A stretch of DNA of 64,000 nucleotides from Chitinophagales bacterium. GTDB taxonomy: Bacteria > Bacteroidota > Bacteroidia > Chitinophagales > Saprospiraceae. Shown here piece after piece: positions 17,626-27,088 of this stretch. The position numbers and the translations under genes are program-made. Within the stretch, counting starts at the first letter, position 1; each line of letters opens with the position of its first letter. The notes beneath the pieces are model-generated. The model made no database searches, was not told the origin of the DNA, and was given only the letters and a program-made list of their open reading frames with translations. The DNA is taken from assembly GCA_022360175.1 (NCBI GenBank), contig JAKSDI010000278.1:1-64000 (forward strand). Reading direction: 5' to 3'.

Positions 17626-18315
17626 TCATTCAGGAGTCACCTGAAATTGAATAGGTTGTGTATAGTATTCAAGATTTCCCAATATGGATAAAGAAGGATC
17701 TTTAACTACTATTTTTTTCTTTTTCACTAGATATAGTTCATATTGAGCAGCGTGAAAATTTTGAATTTTATCAGCTTGAATTAAGATCGTATTATTGGAA
17801 ATAGGGCCTTTTAACTGAACCGTAGTAGCTTGCTTATTTTCATCTGAAAAGAATAAAATCAAGTTTTCATCTTTCCCGAGGTGAGAATCAAGTTCTAGTT
17901 CTAAACCTTTTGATAGGCTTGCAGCATTATTTTTAATACTGAACTTTTCTATCGGGTTCATGTCAATTTGGTACTCCTGTTTATGATTGCTGGCATCCCG
18001 GAATTTAAAAACAAAAGGGTGAGTATAGGTGCCTGTATATTCTGTAGAATATCTAATCATACCGCCTGGTAAATGTCTTTCTTCCATTTCACTTCCTTGA
18101 AATTTTATTCCACTTTCCAGGGCAACGGGTTTTGCACTTTTTACTTCTTCTCCTTCCAGAAAGCTGGCAGTAGCCTTAATTTGCCCTTCACCTGATAGAT
18201 AGCGCACAAAAAAATCTGCATATTGATGAGGTGCATCTCCTTTTTTTGTTGTTTGTTCGCATGATGCCAGGAGAGTGGCCATTACAACAATGAGGGATAG
18301 TGGTAAATATCTCAT
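17626..18315 (-). CDS. Uncharacterised lipoprotein
   Basis: A 229-residue protein with a signal II peptide: positive start, hydrophobic helix, lipobox LLASC (cysteine at about residue 19). The mature part is beta-rich with no motif I recognise and alternates with polar loops, which fits a periplasmic or outer-membrane-attached beta sandwich. The start at 18315 is the only ATG that gives a proper signal peptide. It is probably monocistronic, with a -7 element just 12 nt upstream. No function is claimed. Confidence 0.7.
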   Translation of the reverse strand: MRYLPLSLIVVMATLLASCEQTTKKGDAPHQYADFFVRYLSGEGQIKATASFLEGEEVKSAKPVALESGIKFQGSEMEERHLPGGMIRYSTEYTGTYTHPFVFKFRDASNHKQEYQIDMNPIEKFSIKNNAASLSKGLELELDSHLGKDENLILFFSDENKQATTVQLKGPISNNTILIQADKIQNFHAAQYELYLVKKKKIVVKDPSLSILGNLEYYTQPIQFQVTPE

Positions 18316-18326
18316 GTTTTTGCAGG

Positions 18327-18334
18327 CAAAGATA
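18327..18334 (-). promoter_or_regulatory. -7 element (TATCTTTG, minus strand), near-leaderless lipoprotein gene
   Basis: Exact TAnnTTTG match 12-19 nt upstream of the ATG at 18315. If used, transcription begins within a few bases of the start codon. No TTG element at the usual distance is evident. Confidence 0.5.
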
Positions 18335-18993
18335 AAAAAAGGTATAGAGGATTATAGATTTACAAAATCTAGCAATAGAGGTGCAGAATCATGCTTTTAA
18401 GTGATTAGGAGTAGCGCTCAGCTTAAGCGATGGAAAAATTATAGGTAGTGGTGTCTATTTTGCCTTTGTGAAAAGCTTCTTATATGCGACATTTCACGTT
18501 TTATATTCTACATTCTCTACTCTTGTCACCTACAGGACTAAAAGGAGATTCCTACAATTTAGATAGGAAGCATTATATTTGCGATCCATATTGTAGATGG
18601 GAATAGCAAACCTCATAAAAGAAAAATCAGTTTGTAGTTCTAATGATGAGTTTTAACTGATTGAAAGACAGTTTTTTATTTGCTATGAACAACAAGTGGT
18701 CTTGGATGAAAACAACGTTTTAATTTCCCTCTTATAACTAAGCGACTAAAATTTAGAAACCTGACTTTTGAGAAAAGAAGGTGGTAGTTTCCCGAAAGGA
18801 ATAGGTATTTTTGGAGATATGAAAGGATATGCTTTAAGTATCTGATCAGACAAATAATTCAGCTGGCTTTTTGCAATTTTGCATTATGAGCCTGGAGAAT
18901 TCATGAAATTTTTTGAAACAACGTTTATTTCTTAATATTGTGCACTGGTCTTTAAACCCTTGGTTTAAATCGAAATTTTAAAACAGGAAATTT
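18335..18993. other. 659-bp non-coding upstream region of the TonB/PorV operon
   Basis: No credible gene. Two exact -7 elements point towards the operon: TATATTTG at 18574-18581 and TATTTTTG at 18806-18813, giving possible leaders of about 410 and 175 nt. The word AACAACGTTT, with palindromic core AACGTT, occurs twice (18711-18720 and 18917-18926). A CT-rich run lies near 18483-18535. Confidence 0.5.
18951..18969 (+). promoter_or_regulatory. Inverted repeat TTTAAACC-CTT-GGTTTAAA just upstream of the TonB receptor start
   Basis: Perfect 8-bp arms with a 3-nt loop, ending 24 nt before the ATG at 18994 and just ahead of a Shine-Dalgarno-like CAGGAAA. It could be an operator or a hairpin in the 5' leader near the ribosome site. 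Confidence 0.5.
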
Positions 18994-21900
18994 ATGGCAC
19001 GTTATTTACTATTATTTTTTGCACTCCTGATGGTTGGAGCGGCTGCAACGGCGCAGACTTCGCTCTACGGGAAGGTCTCAGATGATACGGGAGAACCGAT
19101 CATCTTTGGCTCCGTAGCCCTCTATAAGAACGGAGTACTGACAACCGGCGCGGAGACAGACTTCGACGGTAATTACAATTTTTCTAATGTAGACCCTGGT
19201 ACTTACGATGTGGAAGTGAGTTATGTAGGTTATTCACCCCAGAGAGTACAGGGCGTAAAAGTATCGGCTGGTAAAGCCAACAAATTGGATGTAGTACTTA
19301 CATCTGATGCAGTTGATTTAGAAGCAATAGTGGTGGTGGACTACAAAGTTCCACTTATTGAGCAGGATAATACCACTTCTGGTACAACGATTACCAGTGA
19401 TCAAATTAAAAACCTGCCTACTCGTAACATTAACGCCCTGGCTGCAACAAGTGCCGGTTTGGCATCTGCGGATGAAGGGGACGATGTTACTGTTCGTGGA
19501 TCAAGAGACAACGCAACCGACTACTATGTAGATGGTATTCGTGTTCGTGGTAATTTGATTCCTGAATCTGAAATTGAACAATTACAGGTAATTACTGGTG
19601 GTATCGAAGCTCAGTATGGTGATGTAACTGGTGGTATCATTTCTATCACAACCAAGGGGCCTTCTAGTAAGTTCTCTGGTGGATTGGAAGTAGAGACTTC
19701 TCGCTACCTTGATCCTTATGAGCAAAGCTTGATTGGTTTTAATGTAAGTGGTCCAATTTTACAGAAGACATTGGAAGATGGAACTAAAAAGTCTCTTCTT
19801 GGTTTCCGTCTGGCAGGACGTCTTACTGATCAGTTGGATGATGACCCTAACGCAATTGATGTATACCAGGTTAAGCCAGAAAAATTAGCTGAATTGCAGG
19901 CTAATCCTGTTACGACAATTAACGGGAACCCATTTGCAGCAGCAGATTTCTTGAAGGCAGATGATGTGAACGCATTGGACTATCAGCCAAATGAAGAATT
20001 CCAGCGTTATGACCTTACTGCTAAATTGGATGCACGCCTTAGTGATGCAATCGATATCACTTTGACGGGTGCTTACAGTGATGAATCTGACAAATTCACT
20101 CCAAACGAGAATGACAAAACCCGCGTAAACTGGCGTGTGCTTAACAGCCATAATAACCCAACGCAGAATGACTTGTTCTATCGTGGTAACTTCCGTTTCC
20201 GCCACCGTCTAGGAGGAGCAAATACTTCTGACAATTCGGACAAAGCTTCATTGATCCAAAATGCATCTTATACATTGCAGTTTGGATATGAAAAGAACCT
20301 ATATAATGTAGAAGATCCTCGCCATGGCGACAATTTCTTTGATTATGGCTATATCGGCCAGTTTGATCAAGAATGGCGTCCAAGCTGGGATATAACAGGT
20401 GTATTTGACTCTACACTTGGAATTTTTGTTCCAGCAGCAATACATAATGACTATAGCCAAGTCTTAACAGGTTATACTCCAAATACGGAGGTTAACCCTG
20501 TATTGGCTAATTACAATAACATCTATTTCAATGATGAAGGCCAGGCTACTTTACCTACTCAGGTAAGTGCATTTAATGCCTTCAATGGTGATGTACAGGA
20601 TATTTATGAGAACTCTTGGGGCTTCCATGGAAACGTAGGTACGGTATACAATCGCTACCGCGAGCGCGATCGTGATACTTATACATTATCTGCACGTACT
20701 TCATTTGACCTGGTACCTAGTGGAGATTCTGATAAAGGACGCCATAATATCCAGTTGGGTGTATGGTACGAACAACGTACAGACCGTGAGTATACTTTGA
20801 ACCCACGTGCCCTTTGGGTATTAGCTCGTCAGTTGGCGAACAACCATATCCAAGGTATTCCTTTTGGTGATGATGGTTTACCTTCATCTGATACAATAGG
20901 AATTGTTCCTGTATTAGACCCAGCAACACTAACTCCGATCTTTGATCAGAATGGTGACACTTTGATGGGAGCGCTATACGCTTTAGACATCGCTCCAAGT
21001 TCAGAGTCTCAGTTTTACAGATCTATACGTACTGCTCTAGGTGGTATTGCAGATAACCAATTCGTAAATATCGATGCATTGACTCCTGATCAGTTGAGCT
21101 TATCTATGTTCTCTTCTCGTGAGTTGAATGACTTTACTTTTGGTGGTTTCTCTATTTTGGATTACTATGGTTATACTTACTTAGGAGATCCATTTGATGG
21201 AAACTTTGATGACTTCTTTACTACAACGGATCCTAATACAGGATTGCGTACTTTCCCTGTAGCTCCAAATCGTCCACTATATGGTGCGGCTTTCGTTCAG
21301 GACAAATTTACCTTTAAGGATATCATTTTCCGTTTAGGGGTACGTGTTGACCGTTACGATGCAAACACACGTGTTTTACAAGACAACTATTCACTATATG
21401 GCATTTCAGGTGCTTCTGATTATCACAATGAATTTGGTGGTGAGCGCCCTGGAAATATTGGTGACGACTACAAAGTATATACTACTGACGAATCTTACTC
21501 TGAAGTATTGGCATACCGTGATGGTGATCAGTGGTATGAAGCAAATGGTAATCCGGTAAACAATGCTGCTCTTATTTTCCAGGGTGGTGTAGTAAATCCG
21601 GTATATACTTCTCAGGAAGCACGCGATAATGCTAACTATATTAAGGAGATAGGTTTCAATCCTGATGTATCTTTCGAAGATTATGAAGTTCAGGTGAACA
21701 TTATGCCTCGTTTGGCATTCTCTTTCCCTATTTCTGATGAAGCAAACTTCTTTGCACACTATGATATCCTAGTACAGCGTCCACCTGCAAATACGATTGC
21801 GACTGCTCAGGATTACTACTACTTCTACGATCGTACGAATATTGTAAAAGAGAACCCGAATTTGAGACCAGAGCGTACAGTTGATTACGAAGTAGGTTTC

Positions 21901-22731
21901 CAGCAAAAGCTATCTAATTCTTCTGCATTGAAGATTGCTGCTTACTATAAGGAATTGCGCGATATGATTCAGCGCCGTACATTCTTCCCAGTACCAGTTA
22001 TTGGTCAGTATGTTACATATGACAACCAGGACTTTGGTACTGTTAAAGGTTTCACTTTCCAGTATGACCTTAGAAGAACAGGTAATATCTCTTTGAATGC
22101 AAACTATACACTACAGTTTGCTGATGGTACTGGATCTGATTCAGATTCTCAGCGTGGTTTGACTTCTAGAGGTAACTTACGTACGCTATTCCCTCTAAAC
22201 TTCGATGAGCGTCACCGTATCGTTACTAGCATAGATTACCGTTATGGTTCTGGTGGATCATACACAGGACCTCGTATCGGAGGATTAGATGTACTGGCTA
22301 ATTTCGGTGTAAACCTACAAGCGATAGCAGTTTCTGGTCGCCCATATACTGCAAGATTGGCTTCAACTGAAGCATTGGAAGGTGCAGGTACGGTAGGTTC
22401 TTTGAATGGAGCACGTAAGCCTTGGAACTTTACTCTAAACCTAAGAGTAGATAAGAACTTCAATATTGGTAATAACCTAGGACTGAATGTTTACTGTCGT
22501 ATTTCTAACTTGTTAGATCAGCGTAACATCATTGACGTATACGAAGTAACAGGTTCTCCAGAAGATGATGGCTACCTTGCAGGTACTGTTGGTCAGGGAC
22601 AACTAGAGTCTATTGATAGTTCTTTGAGAGAGCTTGATTCTTATCTAGCTTCTTATCAGTGGCGTCTTCTAAATCCTAACTTCTACAGCCTGCCTCGCAG
22701 AATTTATGTAGGAGCAATATTTGATTTCTAG
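18994..22731 (+). CDS. TonB-dependent receptor with CarboxypepD-regulatory-like N-terminal domain
   Basis: A 1245-residue outer-membrane transporter. Signal peptide 1-20 (ends ATAQ); carboxypeptidase-regulatory-like beta-sandwich about 22-110 (GKVSDDTGEPIIFGSV, FDGNYNFSNVDPGTYDVEVSYVGY); plug about 125-235 with VRGSRDNATDYYVDGIRV and GGIEAQYGDVTGGIISITTKG; then a barrel ending in an aromatic residue (FDF). No SusD-like partner follows, so it is not a typical polysaccharide utilisation pair; instead a 1380-residue secreted protein and a PorV-like barrel follow in the same operon. The substrate is unknown. Restricted codon use suggests strong expression. Confidence 0.93.
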   Translation: MARYLLLFFALLMVGAAATAQTSLYGKVSDDTGEPIIFGSVALYKNGVLTTGAETDFDGNYNFSNVDPGTYDVEVSYVGYSPQRVQGVKVSAGKANKLDVVLTSDAVDLEAIVVVDYKVPLIEQDNTTSGTTITSDQIKNLPTRNINALAATSAGLASADEGDDVTVRGSRDNATDYYVDGIRVRGNLIPESEIEQLQVITGGIEAQYGDVTGGIISITTKGPSSKFSGGLEVETSRYLDPYEQSLIGFNVSGPILQKTLEDGTKKSLLGFRLAGRLTDQLDDDPNAIDVYQVKPEKLAELQANPVTTINGNPFAAADFLKADDVNALDYQPNEEFQRYDLTAKLDARLSDAIDITLTGAYSDESDKFTPNENDKTRVNWRVLNSHNNPTQNDLFYRGNFRFRHRLGGANTSDNSDKASLIQNASYTLQFGYEKNLYNVEDPRHGDNFFDYGYIGQFDQEWRPSWDITGVFDSTLGIFVPAAIHNDYSQVLTGYTPNTEVNPVLANYNNIYFNDEGQATLPTQVSAFNAFNGDVQDIYENSWGFHGNVGTVYNRYRERDRDTYTLSARTSFDLVPSGDSDKGRHNIQLGVWYEQRTDREYTLNPRALWVLARQLANNHIQGIPFGDDGLPSSDTIGIVPVLDPATLTPIFDQNGDTLMGALYALDIAPSSESQFYRSIRTALGGIADNQFVNIDALTPDQLSLSMFSSRELNDFTFGGFSILDYYGYTYLGDPFDGNFDDFFTTTDPNTGLRTFPVAPNRPLYGAAFVQDKFTFKDIIFRLGVRVDRYDANTRVLQDNYSLYGISGASDYHNEFGGERPGNIGDDYKVYTTDESYSEVLAYRDGDQWYEANGNPVNNAALIFQGGVVNPVYTSQEARDNANYIKEIGFNPDVSFEDYEVQVNIMPRLAFSFPISDEANFFAHYDILVQRPPANTIATAQDYYYFYDRTNIVKENPNLRPERTVDYEVGFQQKLSNSSALKIAAYYKELRDMIQRRTFFPVPVIGQYVTYDNQDFGTVKGFTFQYDLRRTGNISLNANYTLQFADGTGSDSDSQRGLTSRGNLRTLFPLNFDERHRIVTSIDYRYGSGGSYTGPRIGGLDVLANFGVNLQAIAVSGRPYTARLASTEALEGAGTVGSLNGARKPWNFTLNLRVDKNFNIGNNLGLNVYCRISNLLDQRNIIDVYEVTGSPEDDGYLAGTVGQGQLESIDSSLRELDSYLASYQWRLLNPNFYSLPRRIYVGAIFDF

Positions 22732-22745
22732 ATGAAGCAGTAATT

Positions 22746-22776
22746 ATTGGCCTTGCCTTACTAATGCAAGGCCAAT
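22746..22776 (+). other. Intercistronic stem-loop (11 bp) in the surface operon
   Basis: ATTGGCCTTGC (22746-22756) pairs perfectly with GCAAGGCCAAT (22766-22776) around a 9-nt loop, 15 nt after the TonB receptor stop. No T-run follows, so it more likely sets mRNA stability or partial read-through than full termination. Confidence 0.65.
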
Positions 22777-22824
22777 AGCACTGTGATTATCATAAGATTT
22801 ATAATTTTTAAATTTTCTTGTGCT

Positions 22825-25800
22825 ATGCATAAAGTATTATTTAGCTTACTTGGAGCGATGCTGTTTGCGACCCTGTCGTTTGCACACATCAATCCAGATC
22901 AAAAACCGCAGCGGCCGAATAATGATACGCAGGTATCATTCCGGAATGATTGCGACCCCGCGAGATCACAGCGTGATCAGGCGATTAATAACGTTCGCGC
23001 TCGTTTAACCACTGGTGGTGACATATGGTGGGATGGTAGTGATGGACGTTACGTTGTTCCTAAAGTACCTCCAGGAGTACCTGAGGTATCATCTATCTTC
23101 GCTGGTGCTGTATGGCTTGGTGGTGTCGATGAAGGTGGTAACTTAAAAGTAGCAGCTCAGACATATGGCCGTCCATCTGCATTTGATTATTGGGCTGGTC
23201 CTCTTCGTTCGAGCCTGGACGAAGACCCTGGTACTACAGAGAAGTCTCGTTGTGCTGAATGGGATAAGTTCTTTGTTGTAAACGGTACTGAAATTGATGA
23301 GCATCGTCGTTTGTACGAAAATTCTGTAAATACAGGAGAGCTTTATGACGAAAATCAAATTCCTAATGGAGTAAGAGGCTGGCCTGGAAAAGGTAACCCT
23401 TTCTTCTTTGATATACATGGTTTTGACCTTCCTCTTACAGATGTAGGTCTAGCTGGTTTCTGGGATGAAGATGGTGATGGTTTGTACAATCCTTTAAATG
23501 GTGATTATCCGATCATCGAAATCCGTGGTTGTGTAAGCCCTCAGTATCCAGATGAAATGATTTTCTGGATATACAATGATAATGGTAACATCCACGCTGA
23601 AAGCCAGGGTGATCCTCTACAAATGGAGATACAGGTACAGGCATTTGCATATGCTACCAACGACCAGTTGAATGATATGACTTTCCAGCGTTATAAGCTG
23701 ATCAACCGTGCAATTGAGCCGCTTGATAGTGCTTTCTTCGCTATTTGGGTAGATGCTGACCTTGGTTGTCACACAGATGATTACGTAGGTTGTGATGTAG
23801 AGCGTAGCCTTGGTTACATCTACAATGAAGATGCTCTTGACGGACAAACAGGATGTACTTGTCCTGGTGGTGTAAATACTTACTGTGAAGAAGTTCCAAT
23901 CATTGGAGTTGACTATTTCCGCGGCCCTCTTGGCCCTAAGAAGTTTGGCCCTGGTGGCGAATTGGTTAACCCAGGATTGGGAGAGCAGGCTGATACAATT
24001 GTGGAATTGGGAATGTCTTCATTCACTTATTATAACAACGGTGGTGTTGGTGACCCTCTTCCTGGTACAACTGACCCAGGTAACGCTTTAGAGTACTATC
24101 GTTACTTGACAGGTAGCTGGAGAGATGGTAGCCCATTTGAATACAATGGTGATGGATATCAGGAAGGTACGTATAGTATTAACTACGCTTTCCCTGAAGC
24201 TCCTAACGATCCTACAGGATGGTCTATGTGTACAGGTAATAACGGAGGCCCTGTTGCTACAGGTGGTGACCGTCGTACGATTCAGGCTTCTGGTCCTTTC
24301 CGTCTAGATCCAGGTGCTGTAAATGAATTGATTGTAGGGGTAGTTTGGGTTCCAGAACAGGATTACCCATGTCCAAGTATTCGTTCTCTACAAGAGGCGG
24401 ATGACCTATCTCAAGCATTGTTCAACAACTGTTTTGATATTACTGATGGACCGGATGCACCAGACATCGATATCATTGAGCTAGACCAGGAAATCATTTT
24501 GGTATTAACTAATGATACAGTGATTACTTCTTCTAATAATGCTTTTGAAGCATATCAGGAAGTTGGTTTGGAAATTCCACCTACTGCACAGGATAGTTTC
24601 TATCGTTTTGAAGGATACAAAATTTACCAATTGTCTGGCCCAAGTGTTGGTTTGAGCCCTGATAATGTAAGTGACCCAACTCGTGTTCGTTTGATTGCTC
24701 AGGTTGATTTGGAAAATGGCGTTCAAAAGCTGTTTAACTGGTCAGCACTTGCTGAAGATGAGAACCCTACGGGTGACGAATATTTCATACCAGAACTTCA
24801 GGTTGATGGTGGTGATGCAGGTATCTTGCATACCTTCCGCGTTACAGAAGATGCTTTTGCAGAAGGTGACCGTAGACTGATCAATCACAAGAAGTATTAC
24901 TTCGCAGCAGTAGCTTACGCTTATAACGAGTATGAGCCATTTGACCCTGAAGCTCAGGTAGGTCAAAAGAATCCATACTTGGAAGGACGTAGAAATATCG
25001 GACCTAATGCAGATGGTTTGCCATATACGGCTATTCCTCGCCCTATTACTGATCGTTCGCTAAATGCAATATATGGCGATGGTGCTTTGATTACTCGTGT
25101 AGATGGTGTAGGTACAGGTGATAACTTCCTAGATTTGACAGTAGATACTCGTGCAGGTATTGAAGCAGCATTCGCTAATAACCAGGCTTATGAGGGTGAG
25201 CTGACATATCAGCCAGGAGAAGGGCCTATCAATGTTCAAGTGTTCAACCCACTAGAAGTAAGAGATGGAAACTTTGAGCTACGTTTTGTAGATGGAGATA
25301 ATTCAGATGACGAGCTAGATTCAGATTCACGATGGGAGTTGGTTGACTTGGACGATCCTTCTACTGTAATCGCTTCTGAAACGTCTATCGATAAATTGAA
25401 CGAGCAAATTATTAAGGAATTTGGATTCACTGTTACGATCGGTCAGGTAGCAGATGCTGGTTCTATAGAAGACGAAAGTAATGGCTTTATTGGTTTTGAA
25501 GTTGATGTAGAAGATGGTGCTGAGAACTGGTTCGGATTTATCCCTGAAGGGTTTGACCTTACTCAAGCGGTTGTTGATGACTACATTTTTAACTTCTTAT
25601 CTACTAGTGCAGGTGAGAAAGATGCAGCTCTGGATCCAAACCAAGGACTGAGTGAGTTTGGCCAATTTGCATTCATGCCATATTATCTGTTAGACTTCTC
25701 TGATCGTACTGACTTTGCACGTCCATTCTTAGGACCAGTATGGACAGAAAATGCTAGTGGTATTGTTAGAAACCAATTCATCACTAAAGGCTTGAATCTA

Positions 25801-26967
25801 AATAATGTAGATATTGTCTTTACACCAAATAAGGACTTGTGGAGCCGTTGTGTTATTGTAGAAACAGCTAATGAGTTTTATGAAGATACAGGGTATGAGC
25901 CAGAATCATATGACTTTAATGGGAATGAAGTACCTGCTGCTCAGTTTGACCTTCGTCCTGATCCATCTGTAGGTAAGGATGCTGATGAAAATGGCCTACC
26001 TCAGGCTGATGGAGATGGCATTGGTATGGGATGGTTCCCTGGTTATGCAGTTGATGTAGAAACAGGACAACGTCTTAACATCTTCTTCGGAGAAAACTCT
26101 GTATACAACGGTGATACTCTATCTGAATTCTTCACACAAGGTGCTACTGGTGGTGACATGATGTTTAACCCAACAAACGAACTATATCTGGTAGGTTTGG
26201 ATATCAATACAACACCTGTACCTTATGTATATGGTGGTCAGCACAATGTATACGTAACAAATGCACCTTATGATGAATGTGAAGCGCTTAGAGGACGTCT
26301 GGAGCGTACTTCTGCTAATGCGAACCCTGTGACTAAGGTACCTGCAATGATCAATATTGCATGGGCTGGTACTGTAATGATGACACCAGGTACTCGCATG
26401 AATTCTTATGCAGATGGTTTGATCCCAGCTGAAACTACTGTAAAACTAAGAGTTTCGGATCCTTACCATGTAGAAGAAGACGATAGTGACTTTGACGGTG
26501 ATGAGCGTACTGGTTCTGGTGAAAATAATTACCACCCAATGTATCGCTTTACAATTGACGGTCGTCAGGCAGAAGAGTTGACTGCAGAGGGAGTAGAAAA
26601 TGCTCTTGATATGATCAATGTAGTGCCTAACCCATATTACGGATTCTCTGACTATGAAACTTCTCAGTTTACTAACACTGTGAAAATTACAAACCTTCCA
26701 GCGAAATGTGTAGTGTCAATTTACACACTAGATGGTAAGTTTATCCGTCAGTATACTCGTGATGAATTAGGTGAGGTGCCAGAAGGTACTAACCGTGCGT
26801 TGAATCGTGCACAGATTAACCCTGACTTGGAGTGGGATCTTCGTAACAACAAGAATATCCCAGTTGCAAGTGGTGTTTATCTGATCCACGTATCTGCTGA
26901 AGGGCTAGGTGAGCGCACCTTGAAATGGTTCGGTATCGGTCGTCAGTTTGACCCATCAGGACTATAA
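22825..26967 (+). CDS. Large secreted protein with FlgD-Ig/T9SS-like C-terminus
   Basis: A 1380-residue exported protein of unknown function. I start at ATG 22825 because it opens a clean signal peptide (HKVLFSLLGAMLFATLSFA); an upstream GTG frame adds 14 residues before it. Near the N-terminus is GGDIWWDGSDGRYVVPKVPPG, then a segment like GAVWLGGVDEGGNLKVAAQTYG, a pattern I associate with large surface proteins of Bacteroidota but cannot name. The middle is rich in aspartate, glycine and tyrosine. The last about 95 residues (NVVPNPYYGFSDYE to SGVYLIHVSAEG and KWFGIGRQF) look like a FlgD-type Ig fold, similar to T9SS sorting domains. Sandwiched between a TonB receptor and a PorV-like barrel, it is probably cargo or a receptor-associated surface subunit. 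Codon use suggests high expression. Confidence 0.75.
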   Translation: MHKVLFSLLGAMLFATLSFAHINPDQKPQRPNNDTQVSFRNDCDPARSQRDQAINNVRARLTTGGDIWWDGSDGRYVVPKVPPGVPEVSSIFAGAVWLGGVDEGGNLKVAAQTYGRPSAFDYWAGPLRSSLDEDPGTTEKSRCAEWDKFFVVNGTEIDEHRRLYENSVNTGELYDENQIPNGVRGWPGKGNPFFFDIHGFDLPLTDVGLAGFWDEDGDGLYNPLNGDYPIIEIRGCVSPQYPDEMIFWIYNDNGNIHAESQGDPLQMEIQVQAFAYATNDQLNDMTFQRYKLINRAIEPLDSAFFAIWVDADLGCHTDDYVGCDVERSLGYIYNEDALDGQTGCTCPGGVNTYCEEVPIIGVDYFRGPLGPKKFGPGGELVNPGLGEQADTIVELGMSSFTYYNNGGVGDPLPGTTDPGNALEYYRYLTGSWRDGSPFEYNGDGYQEGTYSINYAFPEAPNDPTGWSMCTGNNGGPVATGGDRRTIQASGPFRLDPGAVNELIVGVVWVPEQDYPCPSIRSLQEADDLSQALFNNCFDITDGPDAPDIDIIELDQEIILVLTNDTVITSSNNAFEAYQEVGLEIPPTAQDSFYRFEGYKIYQLSGPSVGLSPDNVSDPTRVRLIAQVDLENGVQKLFNWSALAEDENPTGDEYFIPELQVDGGDAGILHTFRVTEDAFAEGDRRLINHKKYYFAAVAYAYNEYEPFDPEAQVGQKNPYLEGRRNIGPNADGLPYTAIPRPITDRSLNAIYGDGALITRVDGVGTGDNFLDLTVDTRAGIEAAFANNQAYEGELTYQPGEGPINVQVFNPLEVRDGNFELRFVDGDNSDDELDSDSRWELVDLDDPSTVIASETSIDKLNEQIIKEFGFTVTIGQVADAGSIEDESNGFIGFEVDVEDGAENWFGFIPEGFDLTQAVVDDYIFNFLSTSAGEKDAALDPNQGLSEFGQFAFMPYYLLDFSDRTDFARPFLGPVWTENASGIVRNQFITKGLNLNNVDIVFTPNKDLWSRCVIVETANEFYEDTGYEPESYDFNGNEVPAAQFDLRPDPSVGKDADENGLPQADGDGIGMGWFPGYAVDVETGQRLNIFFGENSVYNGDTLSEFFTQGATGGDMMFNPTNELYLVGLDINTTPVPYVYGGQHNVYVTNAPYDECEALRGRLERTSANANPVTKVPAMINIAWAGTVMMTPGTRMNSYADGLIPAETTVKLRVSDPYHVEEDDSDFDGDERTGSGENNYHPMYRFTIDGRQAEELTAEGVENALDMINVVPNPYYGFSDYETSQFTNTVKITNLPAKCVVSIYTLDGKFIRQYTRDELGEVPEGTNRALNRAQINPDLEWDLRNNKNIPVASGVYLIHVSAEGLGERTLKWFGIGRQFDPSGL

Positions 26968-26988
26968 AGATCATTCCAATAATCTAAT

Positions 26989-27030
26989 GAATTGTTTCTC
27001 GGAATCATAGCTGATTCTGGGAAACAATTC
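26989..27030 (+). other. Intercistronic stem-loop before the PorV-like gene
   Basis: GAATTGTTTC (26989-26998) pairs with GAAACAATTC (27021-27030); an inner GAATCA/TGATTC pair extends it. There is no T-run after it. Confidence 0.65.
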
Positions 27031-27044
27031 TTAAATAGTATATA

Positions 27045-27064
27045 GAAGCCCATAAGAAGGCTTC
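27045..27064 (+). other. Second small stem-loop before the PorV-like gene
   Basis: GAAGCC (27045-27050) with GGCTTC (27059-27064), 8-nt loop, 24 nt before the ATG at 27089. It may affect ribosome access to the gene. Confidence 0.5.
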
Positions 27065-27088
27065 CATACTTAAGAAAATATAATTAGT

